Assembly (NCBI GenBank): GCA_958405195.1
Contig: CATYDM010000021.1
Location: 1-30,010 of the forward strand
Source: an uncultured Collinsella sp.
GTDB taxonomy: Bacteria > Actinomycetota > Coriobacteriia > Coriobacteriales > Coriobacteriaceae
Length of the DNA stretch: 30,010 bases
Direction: 5' to 3'
Shown here: one piece after another, positions 22,649-30,010 of the stretch
Layout: every line of letters begins with the position of its first letter
Position numbering within the stretch: the first letter of the stretch is position 1
Position numbers and translations under genes: made by a program
The notes under the pieces: generated by a model
Told to the model about the DNA's origin: nothing
What the model saw: only the letters and a program-made list of their open reading frames with translations
The model's database searches: none

Positions 22649-23350
22649 CTAGCCGCGAGGCGCGTCAATTGCGACCTTGCCGCTCTCCAGCACGTGGACG
22701 CGGCCGTCGGCGAGCATTTGCACGACCTCGGGATACAGCACGTGCTCAATCGCGTGGATGTGCTCCTCGAGCGTGTCGACATCCCAGCCCTCCTCGACAG
22801 CCAGCGCGCGCTGGGCGATGATGGGGCCGTTGTCGTAAATCTCGTTGGCAAAGTGCACGGTCACGCCGGTCACCTTGACGCCGCGCGCAAAGGCATCATC
22901 GATCGCATGCGCACCGGTAAAGCTCGGCAGCAGCGCCGGATGCAAGTTGACCACGCGGTTGGGAAACGCCGCCAGCAGAGGCGTGTGCACCATGCGCATG
23001 TAGCCGGCCATGACCACATACTCGCAGCCGCGCTCGAGAAGCTCGTGCGCAATAATCTCATCGGCAGCGATAGGGTCGGCGTAGACATCCTTGGAAAGCG
23101 TCAGCGTCTGGATACCCGCACGCTCAGCGCGCTGCAAACCCTTAGCCGAAGGACGGCTCGACACCACAAGCTCAATCGAGGCGTTGAGCTTGCCGGCGGC
23201 GATCAGGTCGATCAGCGCCTGCAGGTTGGTACCCGAACCGCTGATAAGCACGCCGATCTTGAGCGGCTCGGCCGTATCGGTGCCGGTCGGACGGGTGTAG
23301 GGCACAAAGCCCAGGCCCTCGGCAGCAGCCATCTGCTCGTTAGCGCTCAT
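22649..23350 (-). CDS. purN: Phosphoribosylglycinamide formyltransferase
   Basis: A 233-residue folate-dependent GAR transformylase, step 3 of IMP synthesis. KIGVLISGSGTNLQALI at 31-47 binds substrate phosphate, NLHPALLPSF at 135-144 carries catalytic Asn135 and His137, and YDNGPII at 172-178 carries the catalytic Asp. A 30-residue N-terminal extension precedes the usual start. It begins inside the end of purM (11-nt overlap), so the extension is probably genuine. The pathway uses 10-formyl-tetrahydrofolate. Confidence 0.96.
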   Translation of the reverse strand: MSANEQMAAAEGLGFVPYTRPTGTDTAEPLKIGVLISGSGTNLQALIDLIAAGKLNASIELVVSSRPSAKGLQRAERAGIQTLTLSKDVYADPIAADEIIAHELLERGCEYVVMAGYMRMVHTPLLAAFPNRVVNLHPALLPSFTGAHAIDDAFARGVKVTGVTVHFANEIYDNGPIIAQRALAVEEGWDVDTLEEHIHAIEHVLYPEVVQMLADGRVHVLESGKVAIDAPRG

Positions 23351-24443
23351 CGGAGTACACGACCTTACCGGAACCCTCGACGCACTCGCCCACGCGGAAC
23401 GGCTTCTCGCCTAGCGCGACCAGTGCCTCGGTCACGGCAGCCTCGTCCTCGGGGGCGACGATCAGGCACAGGCCGACGCCCATGTTGAAGGTCTTGCATG
23501 CCTCGTTGGGCGCGAGCTCGGCTTGACGCGACACATAGGTGATGACGGGCGGAACATCCCAGCCCATCTCTGCGCCGTTGCGGGTGACCACGGCATCGAC
23601 GTCGTCGGCGAGCGCGCGGTTGAGGTTCTCGGTAATACCGCCGCCGGTGATATGGGCGATGGCATGAACGTTGGCGCCACCGCGCAGCAACTCCAGAATC
23701 GGCTTCACATAAATGCACGTGGGAGCCAGCAGAGCGTCGGCCAGCGAAGCACCGCCGAGCTCCTCGAGCGGACGGCTTAGCTCCTCGGCCTTAGCGACAG
23801 CCTCGGGCGTACCCGGCTTGATACCGTCGACACCGATGACCTTGCGCACGAGCGAGTAGCCGTTGGAGTGCACGCCGGTGGAGGGCAGGCCCAGGATCAC
23901 ATCGCCGGGGCGAACGTTCGCGGGGTCGAGCATCTTGGGACGGTCGACAACGCCCACGGTAAATCCGGCAAGGTCGTAGTCGGCAGGAGCCATGACGCCG
24001 GGGTGCTCGGCCATCTCACCGCCCACGAGCGCGCAGCCCGCGAGCTTACAGCCGTCGGCTACACCCTTGATGATCTTTGCCATGTGCCCGGCCTCGATGT
24101 GACCGATGGCAACGTAGTCCAGGAAGAACAGCGGCTCGGCGCCCGAAGCCAAAATGTCGTTGACGCACATAGCGACCAGGTCCTGGCCCACCGTCTCGTG
24201 ACGGTCCATGATCTGGGCAAGCACGAGCTTGGTGCCCACGCCGTCGGTACCGCTAATCAGAATCGGGTCTTCCATATCCTTAAGCGCGGCGGCCGAGAAT
24301 AAGCCACCAAAGCCACCGATACCGCCGATGACCTCGGGACGGTTGGTGTCTTTAACCATCTGCTTAATAGCGTCAACGGCGCGGCCGCCCTCGGCGGTAT
24401 CGACGCCGGCGTCCTCGTACGTCACATGCTTGCTGTCGCTCAT
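23340..24443 (-). CDS. purM: Phosphoribosylformylglycinamidine cyclo-ligase (AIR synthetase)
   Basis: A 367-residue ATP-dependent enzyme of step 5 of purine synthesis. YEDAGVD near residue 9, GGFGGLF, the GTDGVGTKL segment, DLVAMCVNDILASGAEPLFFLDY, and ALVGGEMAEHPG are standard family motifs. GLPSTGVHSNGYSLVR closes the active site. The length is slightly above the usual 345. GAGAGGAAGG lies before ATG 24443. A 157-base gap with two hairpins separates it from purF, so the ratio of the two products may be adjusted there. Confidence 0.96.
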   Translation of the reverse strand: MSDSKHVTYEDAGVDTAEGGRAVDAIKQMVKDTNRPEVIGGIGGFGGLFSAAALKDMEDPILISGTDGVGTKLVLAQIMDRHETVGQDLVAMCVNDILASGAEPLFFLDYVAIGHIEAGHMAKIIKGVADGCKLAGCALVGGEMAEHPGVMAPADYDLAGFTVGVVDRPKMLDPANVRPGDVILGLPSTGVHSNGYSLVRKVIGVDGIKPGTPEAVAKAEELSRPLEELGGASLADALLAPTCIYVKPILELLRGGANVHAIAHITGGGITENLNRALADDVDAVVTRNGAEMGWDVPPVITYVSRQAELAPNEACKTFNMGVGLCLIVAPEDEAAVTEALVALGEKPFRVGECVEGSGKVVYSDER

Positions 24444-24512
24444 CTGAGCCTTCCTCTCCCACTACCGTGGCGCCGCGCGGGCGCCAAACGGTGCTCATAG
24501 TTGCGTTCATTT

Positions 24513-24539
24513 CGGCGCGTGCCATAACAGCACGCGCCG
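24513..24539 (-). repeat. GC-rich hairpin between purF and purM
   Basis: A perfect 10-bp stem CGGCGCGTGC (24513-24522) with 24530-24539 has a 7-base loop. It lacks a T-run. With the 24561-24603 repeat it gives two hairpins in a row within the pur operon. Confidence 0.6.
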
Positions 24540-24560
24540 TCATATCAACAAAACAGCAGG

Positions 24561-24603
24561 TAAAACCTACCAAAATAAACCTGTCCCTACATGGCAGGTT
24601 TTA
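24561..24603 (-). repeat. 43-bp palindromic repeat overlapping the purF stop codon (copy 2)
   Basis: Read on the minus strand it begins with TAA, the purF stop, and is 40 of 43 identical to the copy after pth (11397-11439). Arms 24561-24572 and 24592-24603 pair. The core holds AGGGACAGG. Confidence 0.85.
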
Positions 24604-26271
24604 GGCCTCGCCGTGCTCCTCTTCCCAGCTGCGGTCGTCGTATTTCTCGACCACGGCGTCGTCGTCAACGTGCAGCGGTTTGTCCAGGTTGCGAGGCTTA
24701 AAGCCCTCCATAAACTTGTCGCGGCCAAAGCTCTCGGGAATCGCCACGGGGTAGCGGCCGGTAAAGCACGCATCGCAGTAACCGCCCTTGGGCATGACCT
24801 TAAGCAGGCCCTCGACCGAAAGGAAAGCCAGCGAATCGGCGCCAATGTACTCGCAAATCTCGTCGACCGTTTTGTTGGCGCTGATAAGCTGCGACTGCAC
24901 GTCGGTATCGATACCGTAGAAGCACGGCCAGATGACCTCGGGCGAGTTGATGCGGATATGAATCTCCTTGGCGCCAGCGTTGCGCAGCATCTTGACGAGC
25001 TGCACCATGGTGGTGCCGCGCACGATGGAGTCGTCGATGACGACCAGGCGCTTGCCCTCGATGTTGTCGCGAAGCGGGTTGAGCTTCATGCGCACGCCCA
25101 TGGCGCGCAGCTCCTGCGTAGGCTCGATAAACGTACGACCCACATAGCGGTTCTTGATGAGGCCCTCGCCAAAGGGAATACCGCTCTCGTGCGAATACCC
25201 CTCCGCGGGCGGCAGGCCGGAGTCGGGCACGCCGATGACCAGATCGGCCTCGACGGGCTCTTCGTGTGCCAGCTGACGACCCATGTCGTAACGGCAGGCA
25301 TAGACGCTCTTGCCGTTCATGATGGAGTCGGGGCGGGCAAAGTAGACCTGCTCAAAGATGCAGTTTGCGGGCTCTTCGGCTGCAGGCACGCCCTGCTCGG
25401 ATACCAGACCCTCGGCGCTGATGCGCAAAATCTCGCCGGGACGGACGTCACGGACGTACTCGGCACCCACGATGTCGAGTGCGCAGGTCTCGGAAGCAAC
25501 GACCCAGCCGCCGGCGCGCGTGACACGGACGGCGGAGTCGACCGTCGCGGCGCCGTCCTGCGACGGCAGCTGCGAAACGGATGCGGCATCGGCCTGGTCC
25601 AGGCCCTCGTCCACCAGCTTGCCCAGCACGAGCGGGCGAATGCCGTGCGGATCGCGGAATGCGTAGAGCGCCTGCTCGTTGATGAGCGTCATGGCGTAGC
25701 CGCCGCGCACGAGCTCCATGGTCTTGCGAATGCCCTCGCGCAGATGGCCTGTACGCTGAGTAAAGTAGCCGATAAGCTTAGTCGCGACCTCGGAATCCGA
25801 ATTGGAAAGGAACGGCACGCCCAGCTCGATCAGCTGGCGGCGCAGCTCGTCGGTGTTGACGAGGGTACCGTTGTGCGCGAGCGCGATAATGACGCTGTTG
25901 ATGGTAGAAAGATGCGGCTGCGAGGCTTCCCAGCTCTTGGCACCGGCAGTGCCATAGCGCACGTGGCCCACGGCCAGCTGGCCGGAGAGCGTCGACAAGT
26001 CGGCGTTGGAGAACACGCGGTCGAGCAGGCCCAGATCCTTGCGGACCATAACCGTGCCGCCATCACCCACGGCGATTCCCGCCGATTCCTGGCCGCGATG
26101 CTGCAGCGCGCGCAGACCAAAGTACGTCAGTCGAGCCACATCGCGATCGGGTGCCCACACACCAAAAATGCCGCATTCCTCATGCAGCTGGTCGGAGTCC
26201 GGATCATACGTCGACATGGTCTTCACCTGTCCCGCGGCACGCTCGGCCGCGCGGATGGTTTCTTGAGACAT
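24601..26271 (-). CDS. purF: Amidophosphoribosyltransferase
   Basis: A 556-residue first committed enzyme of purine synthesis, moving the amide of glutamine to PRPP. HEECGIFGV holds the nucleophile Cys33, exposed after propeptide removal. GHVRYGT, AHNGTLVN and SDSEV belong to the glutaminase domain, and VVIDDSIVRGTT is the PRPP loop. Cysteines in PANCIFE, IWPCFYG and YCDACFTG suggest the [4Fe-4S]-containing Bacillus-type enzyme. ATG 26271 follows GAGGGG and gives a 32-residue propeptide; ATG 26217 after AGGTGA would give 14, nearer to known ones. A segment near residues 235-250 (ASVSQLPSQDGAATV) looks like a short insertion. Confidence 0.95.
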   Translation of the reverse strand: MSQETIRAAERAAGQVKTMSTYDPDSDQLHEECGIFGVWAPDRDVARLTYFGLRALQHRGQESAGIAVGDGGTVMVRKDLGLLDRVFSNADLSTLSGQLAVGHVRYGTAGAKSWEASQPHLSTINSVIIALAHNGTLVNTDELRRQLIELGVPFLSNSDSEVATKLIGYFTQRTGHLREGIRKTMELVRGGYAMTLINEQALYAFRDPHGIRPLVLGKLVDEGLDQADAASVSQLPSQDGAATVDSAVRVTRAGGWVVASETCALDIVGAEYVRDVRPGEILRISAEGLVSEQGVPAAEEPANCIFEQVYFARPDSIMNGKSVYACRYDMGRQLAHEEPVEADLVIGVPDSGLPPAEGYSHESGIPFGEGLIKNRYVGRTFIEPTQELRAMGVRMKLNPLRDNIEGKRLVVIDDSIVRGTTMVQLVKMLRNAGAKEIHIRINSPEVIWPCFYGIDTDVQSQLISANKTVDEICEYIGADSLAFLSVEGLLKVMPKGGYCDACFTGRYPVAIPESFGRDKFMEGFKPRNLDKPLHVDDDAVVEKYDDRSWEEEHGEA

Positions 26272-26312
26272 GGCATCCCCTCAGAGCCTCGTTATTTGGC
26301 GTTACCTGCCCT

Positions 26313-26318
26313 ATTATA
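26313..26318 (-). promoter_or_regulatory. Candidate -10 box for purF
   Basis: TATAAT on the minus strand, about 42 bases before the purF start. No good -35 box is visible at the expected distance. Confidence 0.35.
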
Positions 26319-26377
26319 CGCACGGCAAGACAAGCACTCCCGCGCATGAACAGCGCTTTTTAAAAGCCCACCGAGCT

Positions 26378-26383
26378 TATAAT
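26378..26383 (+). promoter_or_regulatory. Candidate -10 box for the CmpB-family gene
   Basis: TATAAT on the plus strand, about 182 bases before the gene. If used, the leader would be about 175 bases with small hairpins (GGACG/CGTCC and CCTG/CAGG near 26495-26521). The leader matches no riboswitch class I can recognise. Confidence 0.35.
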
Positions 26384-26565
26384 CCGTTTTGCAGCCAAAC
26401 ATTTTATTGGGCAACCGCCTCGGGGCCGACGATCCCGCATACTTCCGTTGCGACGCGTCTCGCCCGCCGTTGGGGCTTGCATTGTTGCAATTGGGACGTT
26501 CGTCCTGTCTTTTGGCAGGTCGGCGGCGTATCCTTGTACCTACAGCAAAACGAGAAAGGTTATGT

Positions 26566-27795
26566 ATGGATCGAAACGAACTCGACCCCAGCGTCCCCAG
26601 CGCCACGGAAGTCAAGAAGATCCCCCTCATCATTAAGGTGTACGCCGTCCTGTGCATCCTGTCCGGCGTGGGTACGCTCCCGTCGGTCGGCGCCTTTATG
26701 TGGCAGGTCATCACCGCACTCATCAACGGCAACGCCGCCGCCAAGCTCGGCGACAACACGCTCGTCGCGGTCGGACTGATTGTCGCCGGCATCATGCTCT
26801 CGGCTGCCAGTGCCGTCATCTTGATCATCTTTGGCCTGGACCTCATCAAGAACCAGCGCCGCAATGCCGCCCGTCTGTCCTATATCCTTATCGCATTGAC
26901 CGTCGTCGAGCTTTTGGTTGACGTGATGCTCCAGGGTATCGGGCCTTTCTTGCTGCGCCCTGCCATCCAGCTCGGCATCCTCGTCGCGCTTTCGACCACC
27001 GTCGACCCCACGCTGCGCCAGGAGCGCGAGCTGCAGCGCCGCCTGCAGGAGATGCTCGATCGCGACGCCGCCGCCGAGGGCATGCTCGGGCGCGATGAAA
27101 CCGGCGAAGGCTACATCAAGCTCAACTACTTCAACCTGTTCTGGGTATTCTTTGTCTGCTGCATACTCGGCCTGATCGCCGAGGACATCTGGCACATGAC
27201 GGTCGTCGACCCGGGCGTCTACCAGAACCGCGCCGGCATGCTGTTTGGCCCCTTCAGCCCCATCTACGGATTTGGCGCCGTGCTCATGACCATGGTGCTC
27301 AACCGCTTCTACAAAAAGAACCCCATCATTATCTTTTTGGTGAGCGCGCTGCTCGGCGCAAGCTTTGAGGTGTTCGTGGGCTGGTTTATGCAGACCTCGT
27401 TTGGCGTAGTCTCGTGGAGCTACTCGCACATGAAGCTCTTTGGCATGCCCGATCCGCTCGCCGTCCTTACCGGCGGACGTACCTGCACGGGCTTCGCCTG
27501 CCTGTGGGGCCTGGGCGGCCTCATCTGGATCAAGCTGCTGCTGCCGAGGCTGCTCAAGCTCATCAATATGATTCCCTGGAAGAGCCGCTACTCCGCTACC
27601 GTCATCTTCACCATCATTATGCTGGTCGATGGCGTTATGACGCTGCAGTCGCTCGATTATTGGTATCAGCGCGTCAACGGCACGGAACCGGATATTCCCG
27701 TTGCGCAGTTCTACGGCAAGTACTTCGATAATGACTTTATGGAGAATCGCTTCCAGAGCATGACCATGAGTCCCAAGGATGCGACGCGCGTGTAG
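26566..27795 (+). CDS. CmpB-family putative ABC transporter permease
   Basis: A 409-residue membrane protein. The second half matches the ABC_trans_CmpB family: an ILGLIAEDIW helix, NRAGMLFGPFSPIYGFGAVL, FEVFVGWFMQ, then the conserved tail with IKLLLPRLLKLINMIPW. The N-terminal about 190 residues hold further membrane segments and a charged RQERELQRRLQEML stretch, beyond the usual size of the family core. The function of this family is not established and the transporter label is by name only. GAGAAAGG precedes ATG 26566. It is a single gene, divergent from purF, ending in a bidirectional terminator. Confidence 0.82.
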   Translation: MDRNELDPSVPSATEVKKIPLIIKVYAVLCILSGVGTLPSVGAFMWQVITALINGNAAAKLGDNTLVAVGLIVAGIMLSAASAVILIIFGLDLIKNQRRNAARLSYILIALTVVELLVDVMLQGIGPFLLRPAIQLGILVALSTTVDPTLRQERELQRRLQEMLDRDAAAEGMLGRDETGEGYIKLNYFNLFWVFFVCCILGLIAEDIWHMTVVDPGVYQNRAGMLFGPFSPIYGFGAVLMTMVLNRFYKKNPIIIFLVSALLGASFEVFVGWFMQTSFGVVSWSYSHMKLFGMPDPLAVLTGGRTCTGFACLWGLGGLIWIKLLLPRLLKLINMIPWKSRYSATVIFTIIMLVDGVMTLQSLDYWYQRVNGTEPDIPVAQFYGKYFDNDFMENRFQSMTMSPKDATRV

Positions 27796-27816
27796 CGCCC
27801 ACCGCGCCCAAAACGC

Positions 27817-27856
27817 AAAATGCCCGCCGGTATCACACGTACCGGCGGGCATTTTT
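27817..27856. terminator. Bidirectional terminator
   Basis: A perfect 16-bp stem (27817-27832 with 27840-27855, core TGCCCGCCGGTA) with a 7-base loop is flanked by AAAA and TTTTT. It serves the CmpB-family gene on the plus strand and the MoaE-like gene on the minus strand. Confidence 0.9.
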
Positions 27857-27885
27857 ATAAACGAGCCTTCTATCGACGCAAGCCT

Positions 27886-28335
27886 CTACGCCTCGCGCTC
27901 GACCTCACTCACACATTCGTTCTTGATGGTGCCAACGAGCGCCTGCAGCGCATCGACCACATGCGGGCGAATGTCCCCGCCAATGAGCACGAGCATGATG
28001 TCGTCACCTACGGCAAGCTCGCCGCTTGCCAGCCACACGCGCACATAGCCGATACCCGGCATCGCGCGCGTGGCCTCGATAGCAGCCTGCACTTTCTGAG
28101 CATCGAAGCCGAACACCATGCCGCCCACCCTGCGTCCGGGAGCTACACCATCGGTTTCGATCCCGCGGACCTCGGACTTGGGCGTCGCGCGCACCACGCC
28201 GTTATGCGTCAGATACATCCCACAGCCTGCCGCCGAAGCATCGGCCTTGGCCTCGCGCAGCCAAGCATCAACCGAAGGCATCGTTTTGCCATTCTCGAGC
28301 ATCATTTCCCCTTTCACCGTCATTGAGTAGCCCAT
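27886..28335 (-). CDS. MoaE-like molybdopterin synthase family protein
   Basis: A 149-residue protein whose pattern fits MoaE-type proteins: THNGVVRATPK at 43-53, a PGIGYVRVWLASGELAVGDDIMLVLIGG stretch, then a helix with a final Lys-rich IKNECVSEVE. MoaE makes the dithiolene of the molybdenum cofactor with MoaD. No moaD or other mo- gene is nearby, and a separate function is possible. GAGGA 7 nt before ATG 28335 supports this start, 3 nt after the sortase stop; a start at 28302 with GGGG upstream is an alternative. The family call is moderately certain. Confidence 0.62.
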   Translation of the reverse strand: MGYSMTVKGEMMLENGKTMPSVDAWLREAKADASAAGCGMYLTHNGVVRATPKSEVRGIETDGVAPGRRVGGMVFGFDAQKVQAAIEATRAMPGIGYVRVWLASGELAVGDDIMLVLIGGDIRPHVVDALQALVGTIKNECVSEVEREA

Positions 28336-28338
28336 TAT

Positions 28339-29337
28339 CTATTCCTCGACCGGCGTGAGCACCATGACGGCACGTGTGTTGCTCAGCGATAACGAACGAC
28401 AGGTCACAAGCGTTACGACCTTGGTTGCCGAAGCGGCACGATCGGTGGCATCGCTCGCCACGGCAGAGGCACCGTCGAGCATCTCGGACAGGTAGTTCTT
28501 GAGCCCGTCGTCGCCCTCAAAATTGGTCGTGCGCGCCTTGGCATACGTGTCCTCGACAACTTTGGTCGCCAGTGGTCGCAGTTTATACGTAGCATCCCGT
28601 GTGATGTAATACACGAACTCGATGCTATCGAACGTTGCCTGATCAGTGGTGTCCGAAATCACGTTGAACATCGACCCGTCATTCATGTGGTGGCCGTAGA
28701 TCGTGGTCTGCTGGTCAACCATTCCCGGCGCGGTATCGTCGCTGTCCAAGAAGATCGCACCCGATGCATTGGACGTACCGTCAAACAGCGTGTTGAGGTA
28801 TTTGGAGTTGTTATTGGTCTGCACCACGGGATAGTTGATGTTGGTTCCCGGCGCGTAAATCCAACCCACAACCTCGGGATTTGTCTGGGCAAGTGCATCG
28901 AAGTCGATAATCGGCACGCCGCTGGCGTCCTTATCGCTTACATATTGCTTCTCGATTTTCTGGTACGAATCGCTTGCCTGCTTATAGCCAATCTGAGCAT
29001 TGATAAAGATGGCAGCGGCGGCAACAATCAGGCCGATGCCGATGATGATGAGCAGAATGGGAATAATGGAGCGGCGCTTTTTGCGCGGCGGCTCGGTGTA
29101 ATCCGACGGCGCGGCGTGCGATGAAGACCGGGGCGGCTTCTTAGCGTTGCTATAAGATGAAGGTCGATATGCGGCTGGCGCGTCCTGTCGACGATGCGTC
29201 GCCGGCGTCACGGGGCGCGGCGCGCGCGGCTGCTGAGGAGAGGATGTCCGACCCTGCTGTGCCCCATGGGCAGCACTCAGCTTCGACGGATCGGGGATCT
29301 GAGAAGCCTTGAATCGTTTTCCCTGATAGTCGGACAT
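28339..29337 (-). CDS. Class B sortase
   Basis: A 332-residue membrane-bound transpeptidase. A long Pro/Ser/Arg-rich cytoplasmic region (1-88) precedes one membrane segment (about 91-113). The sortase domain has VGWIYAPGTNINYPVVQ at 157-173, IYGHHM at 213-218 with the catalytic His, TLVTC at 309-313 with Cys313, and Arg322 in NTRAV. SrtB enzymes attach selected surface proteins to the wall or build pili. No LPxTG-type substrate gene is adjacent. AAGGAGA lies before ATG 29337. It lies 35 nt after purE, apparently cotranscribed. Confidence 0.9.
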   Translation of the reverse strand: MSDYQGKRFKASQIPDPSKLSAAHGAQQGRTSSPQQPRAPRPVTPATHRRQDAPAAYRPSSYSNAKKPPRSSSHAAPSDYTEPPRKKRRSIIPILLIIIGIGLIVAAAAIFINAQIGYKQASDSYQKIEKQYVSDKDASGVPIIDFDALAQTNPEVVGWIYAPGTNINYPVVQTNNNSKYLNTLFDGTSNASGAIFLDSDDTAPGMVDQQTTIYGHHMNDGSMFNVISDTTDQATFDSIEFVYYITRDATYKLRPLATKVVEDTYAKARTTNFEGDDGLKNYLSEMLDGASAVASDATDRAASATKVVTLVTCRSLSLSNTRAVMVLTPVEE

Positions 29338-29372
29338 GGCTCTCCTTATACTGCGGTGAAACGGCGGAACGC

Positions 29373-29837
29373 CTAGGCGTCGGCCATCTCCTGCTTCATC
29401 TTCTCGATAACCTTGCGGTACTCGGGGCCGCAAGCGCCTAGAATCTGCGTGGCGTAGATGGCGGCGTTCTTGGCGCCGTTGATGGCAACGCAGGCCACGG
29501 GCACGCCCGAAGGCATCTGCACCATCGACAGCAGCGAATCCATACCGCCCAGGTCACTCGTCTTCATAGGCACGCCGATGACCGGCAGCGGCGTAAACGC
29601 AGCCACGACACCGCCCAGGTGAGCAGCCTTGCCGGCGGCGGCGATAATCACTTTGATACCGCGATCGGCGGCAGTCGAAGCCCACTCGTGGACCTTCGCC
29701 GGTGTGCGGTGTGCGCTCGCAATGACAAGCTCATAGGGCACACCCAGCGCCTCGAGCTCGGCGGTGCAACCTTCCATAACGCCCAGATCGGACTTGGAGC
29801 CCATGATGATCCCGACAACCGGCTTTTGATCTGCCAT
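29373..29837 (-). CDS. purE: N5-carboxyaminoimidazole ribonucleotide mutase
   Basis: A 154-residue PurE, moving the carboxyl group from N5-CAIR to make CAIR. IIMGSKSDLGVM near residue 10, the SAHRTP loop, and AAAGKAAHLGGVVAAFTPLPVIGVP are the class I signature, with Lys in place of the more usual Gly after AAAG. No purK lies in view. The start is ATG 29837, with AGGAGG 9 nt upstream; a TTG two codons earlier is closer to that site but less likely. It heads a group with the sortase and MoaE-like genes. Confidence 0.95.
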   Translation of the reverse strand: MADQKPVVGIIMGSKSDLGVMEGCTAELEALGVPYELVIASAHRTPAKVHEWASTAADRGIKVIIAAAGKAAHLGGVVAAFTPLPVIGVPMKTSDLGGMDSLLSMVQMPSGVPVACVAINGAKNAAIYATQILGACGPEYRKVIEKMKQEMADA

Positions 29838-30010
29838 AAACAAAGACCTCCTGTTGAGAGCGGTGACGCGGCCAATCCGCGACCCTTAACTACTGAGAGT
29901 AGTATAGCTGCTCCCGTCCCTGCGGTCTGCGTGGTGGGTTGCGGGGGGGGGCGGCGGTTTATTTAATCAGGGTTGGTTTGGAGGGAGTTGAGTTAAATAC
30001 AGTACCCCCC
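29838..30010. other. Upstream region of purE with G-tract at the window edge
   Basis: A candidate -10 TATACT lies on the minus strand at 29901-29906, 64 bases before purE. Further on are a run of nine G (29943-29951) and six C at the end (30005-30010), with weakly complementary A+T-rich stretches (TTTATTTAA and TTAAATA) between them. This may be the start of another palindrome, cut by the window. No gene is seen. Confidence 0.4.

Overview
The window is high-G+C bacterial chromosome. Gene content and protein style point to a gut Coriobacteriia (Actinomycetota), most likely Collinsella or a close relative; this rests on recognition of families and was not checked by search. Most of it is ordinary housekeeping DNA in short operons on both strands. 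Most of the unusual material is in the intergenic spaces, which hold many long palindromes, and in one insertion sequence.

Layout. 1-54 is the end of an IS that runs off the left edge. 110-3402 (minus) holds a Sir2 deacylase, a FolP-FolK fusion and a degenerate biotin-protein-ligase-like protein. 3538-4356 (plus) is exonuclease III. 4506-7760 (minus) is an ECF vitamin/metal transporter: EcfT, a fused double ATPase, and an S component. 7954-14013 (plus) carries glmU, prs, pth and the nfnA-nfnB electron-bifurcating transhydrogenase pair. 14014-15930 is a repeat cluster (three tandem hairpins flanked by inverted copies of a GGGGACAG-type palindrome) with an IS3-family element inserted in it.

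15931-19755 (minus) holds a polar amino-acid ABC transporter operon (ATPase, Tat-type lipoprotein binding protein, two permeases) and a cytidylate-kinase-like protein. 20116-22496 (minus) holds a GatB/YqeY protein, a membrane-anchored parvulin-type foldase and a lone PTS EIIA. 22649-26271 (minus) is purF-purM-purN. 26566-27795 (plus) is a CmpB-family membrane protein. 27886-29837 (minus) is purE, a class B sortase and a MoaE-like protein.

Together the genes supply PRPP (prs) and use it (purF, then purN, purM and purE) for IMP synthesis. They also cover folate precursors (folP-folK), cell-wall precursors (glmU), redox balancing (nfnAB) and nutrient import (ECF and ABC systems).

The best candidates for something undescribed are: (1) a dispersed family of palindromes carrying GGGGACAG/CTGTCCCC that sit at gene 3' ends, two of which begin exactly at the stop codon of unrelated genes (pth, purF); (2) an IS3-like element inserted in the loop of one of these palindromes, splitting what looks like an intrinsic terminator; (3) a nested palindromic segment of about 190 bp translated in frame as the linker of the ECF double ATPase; (4) a three-unit tandem hairpin array.
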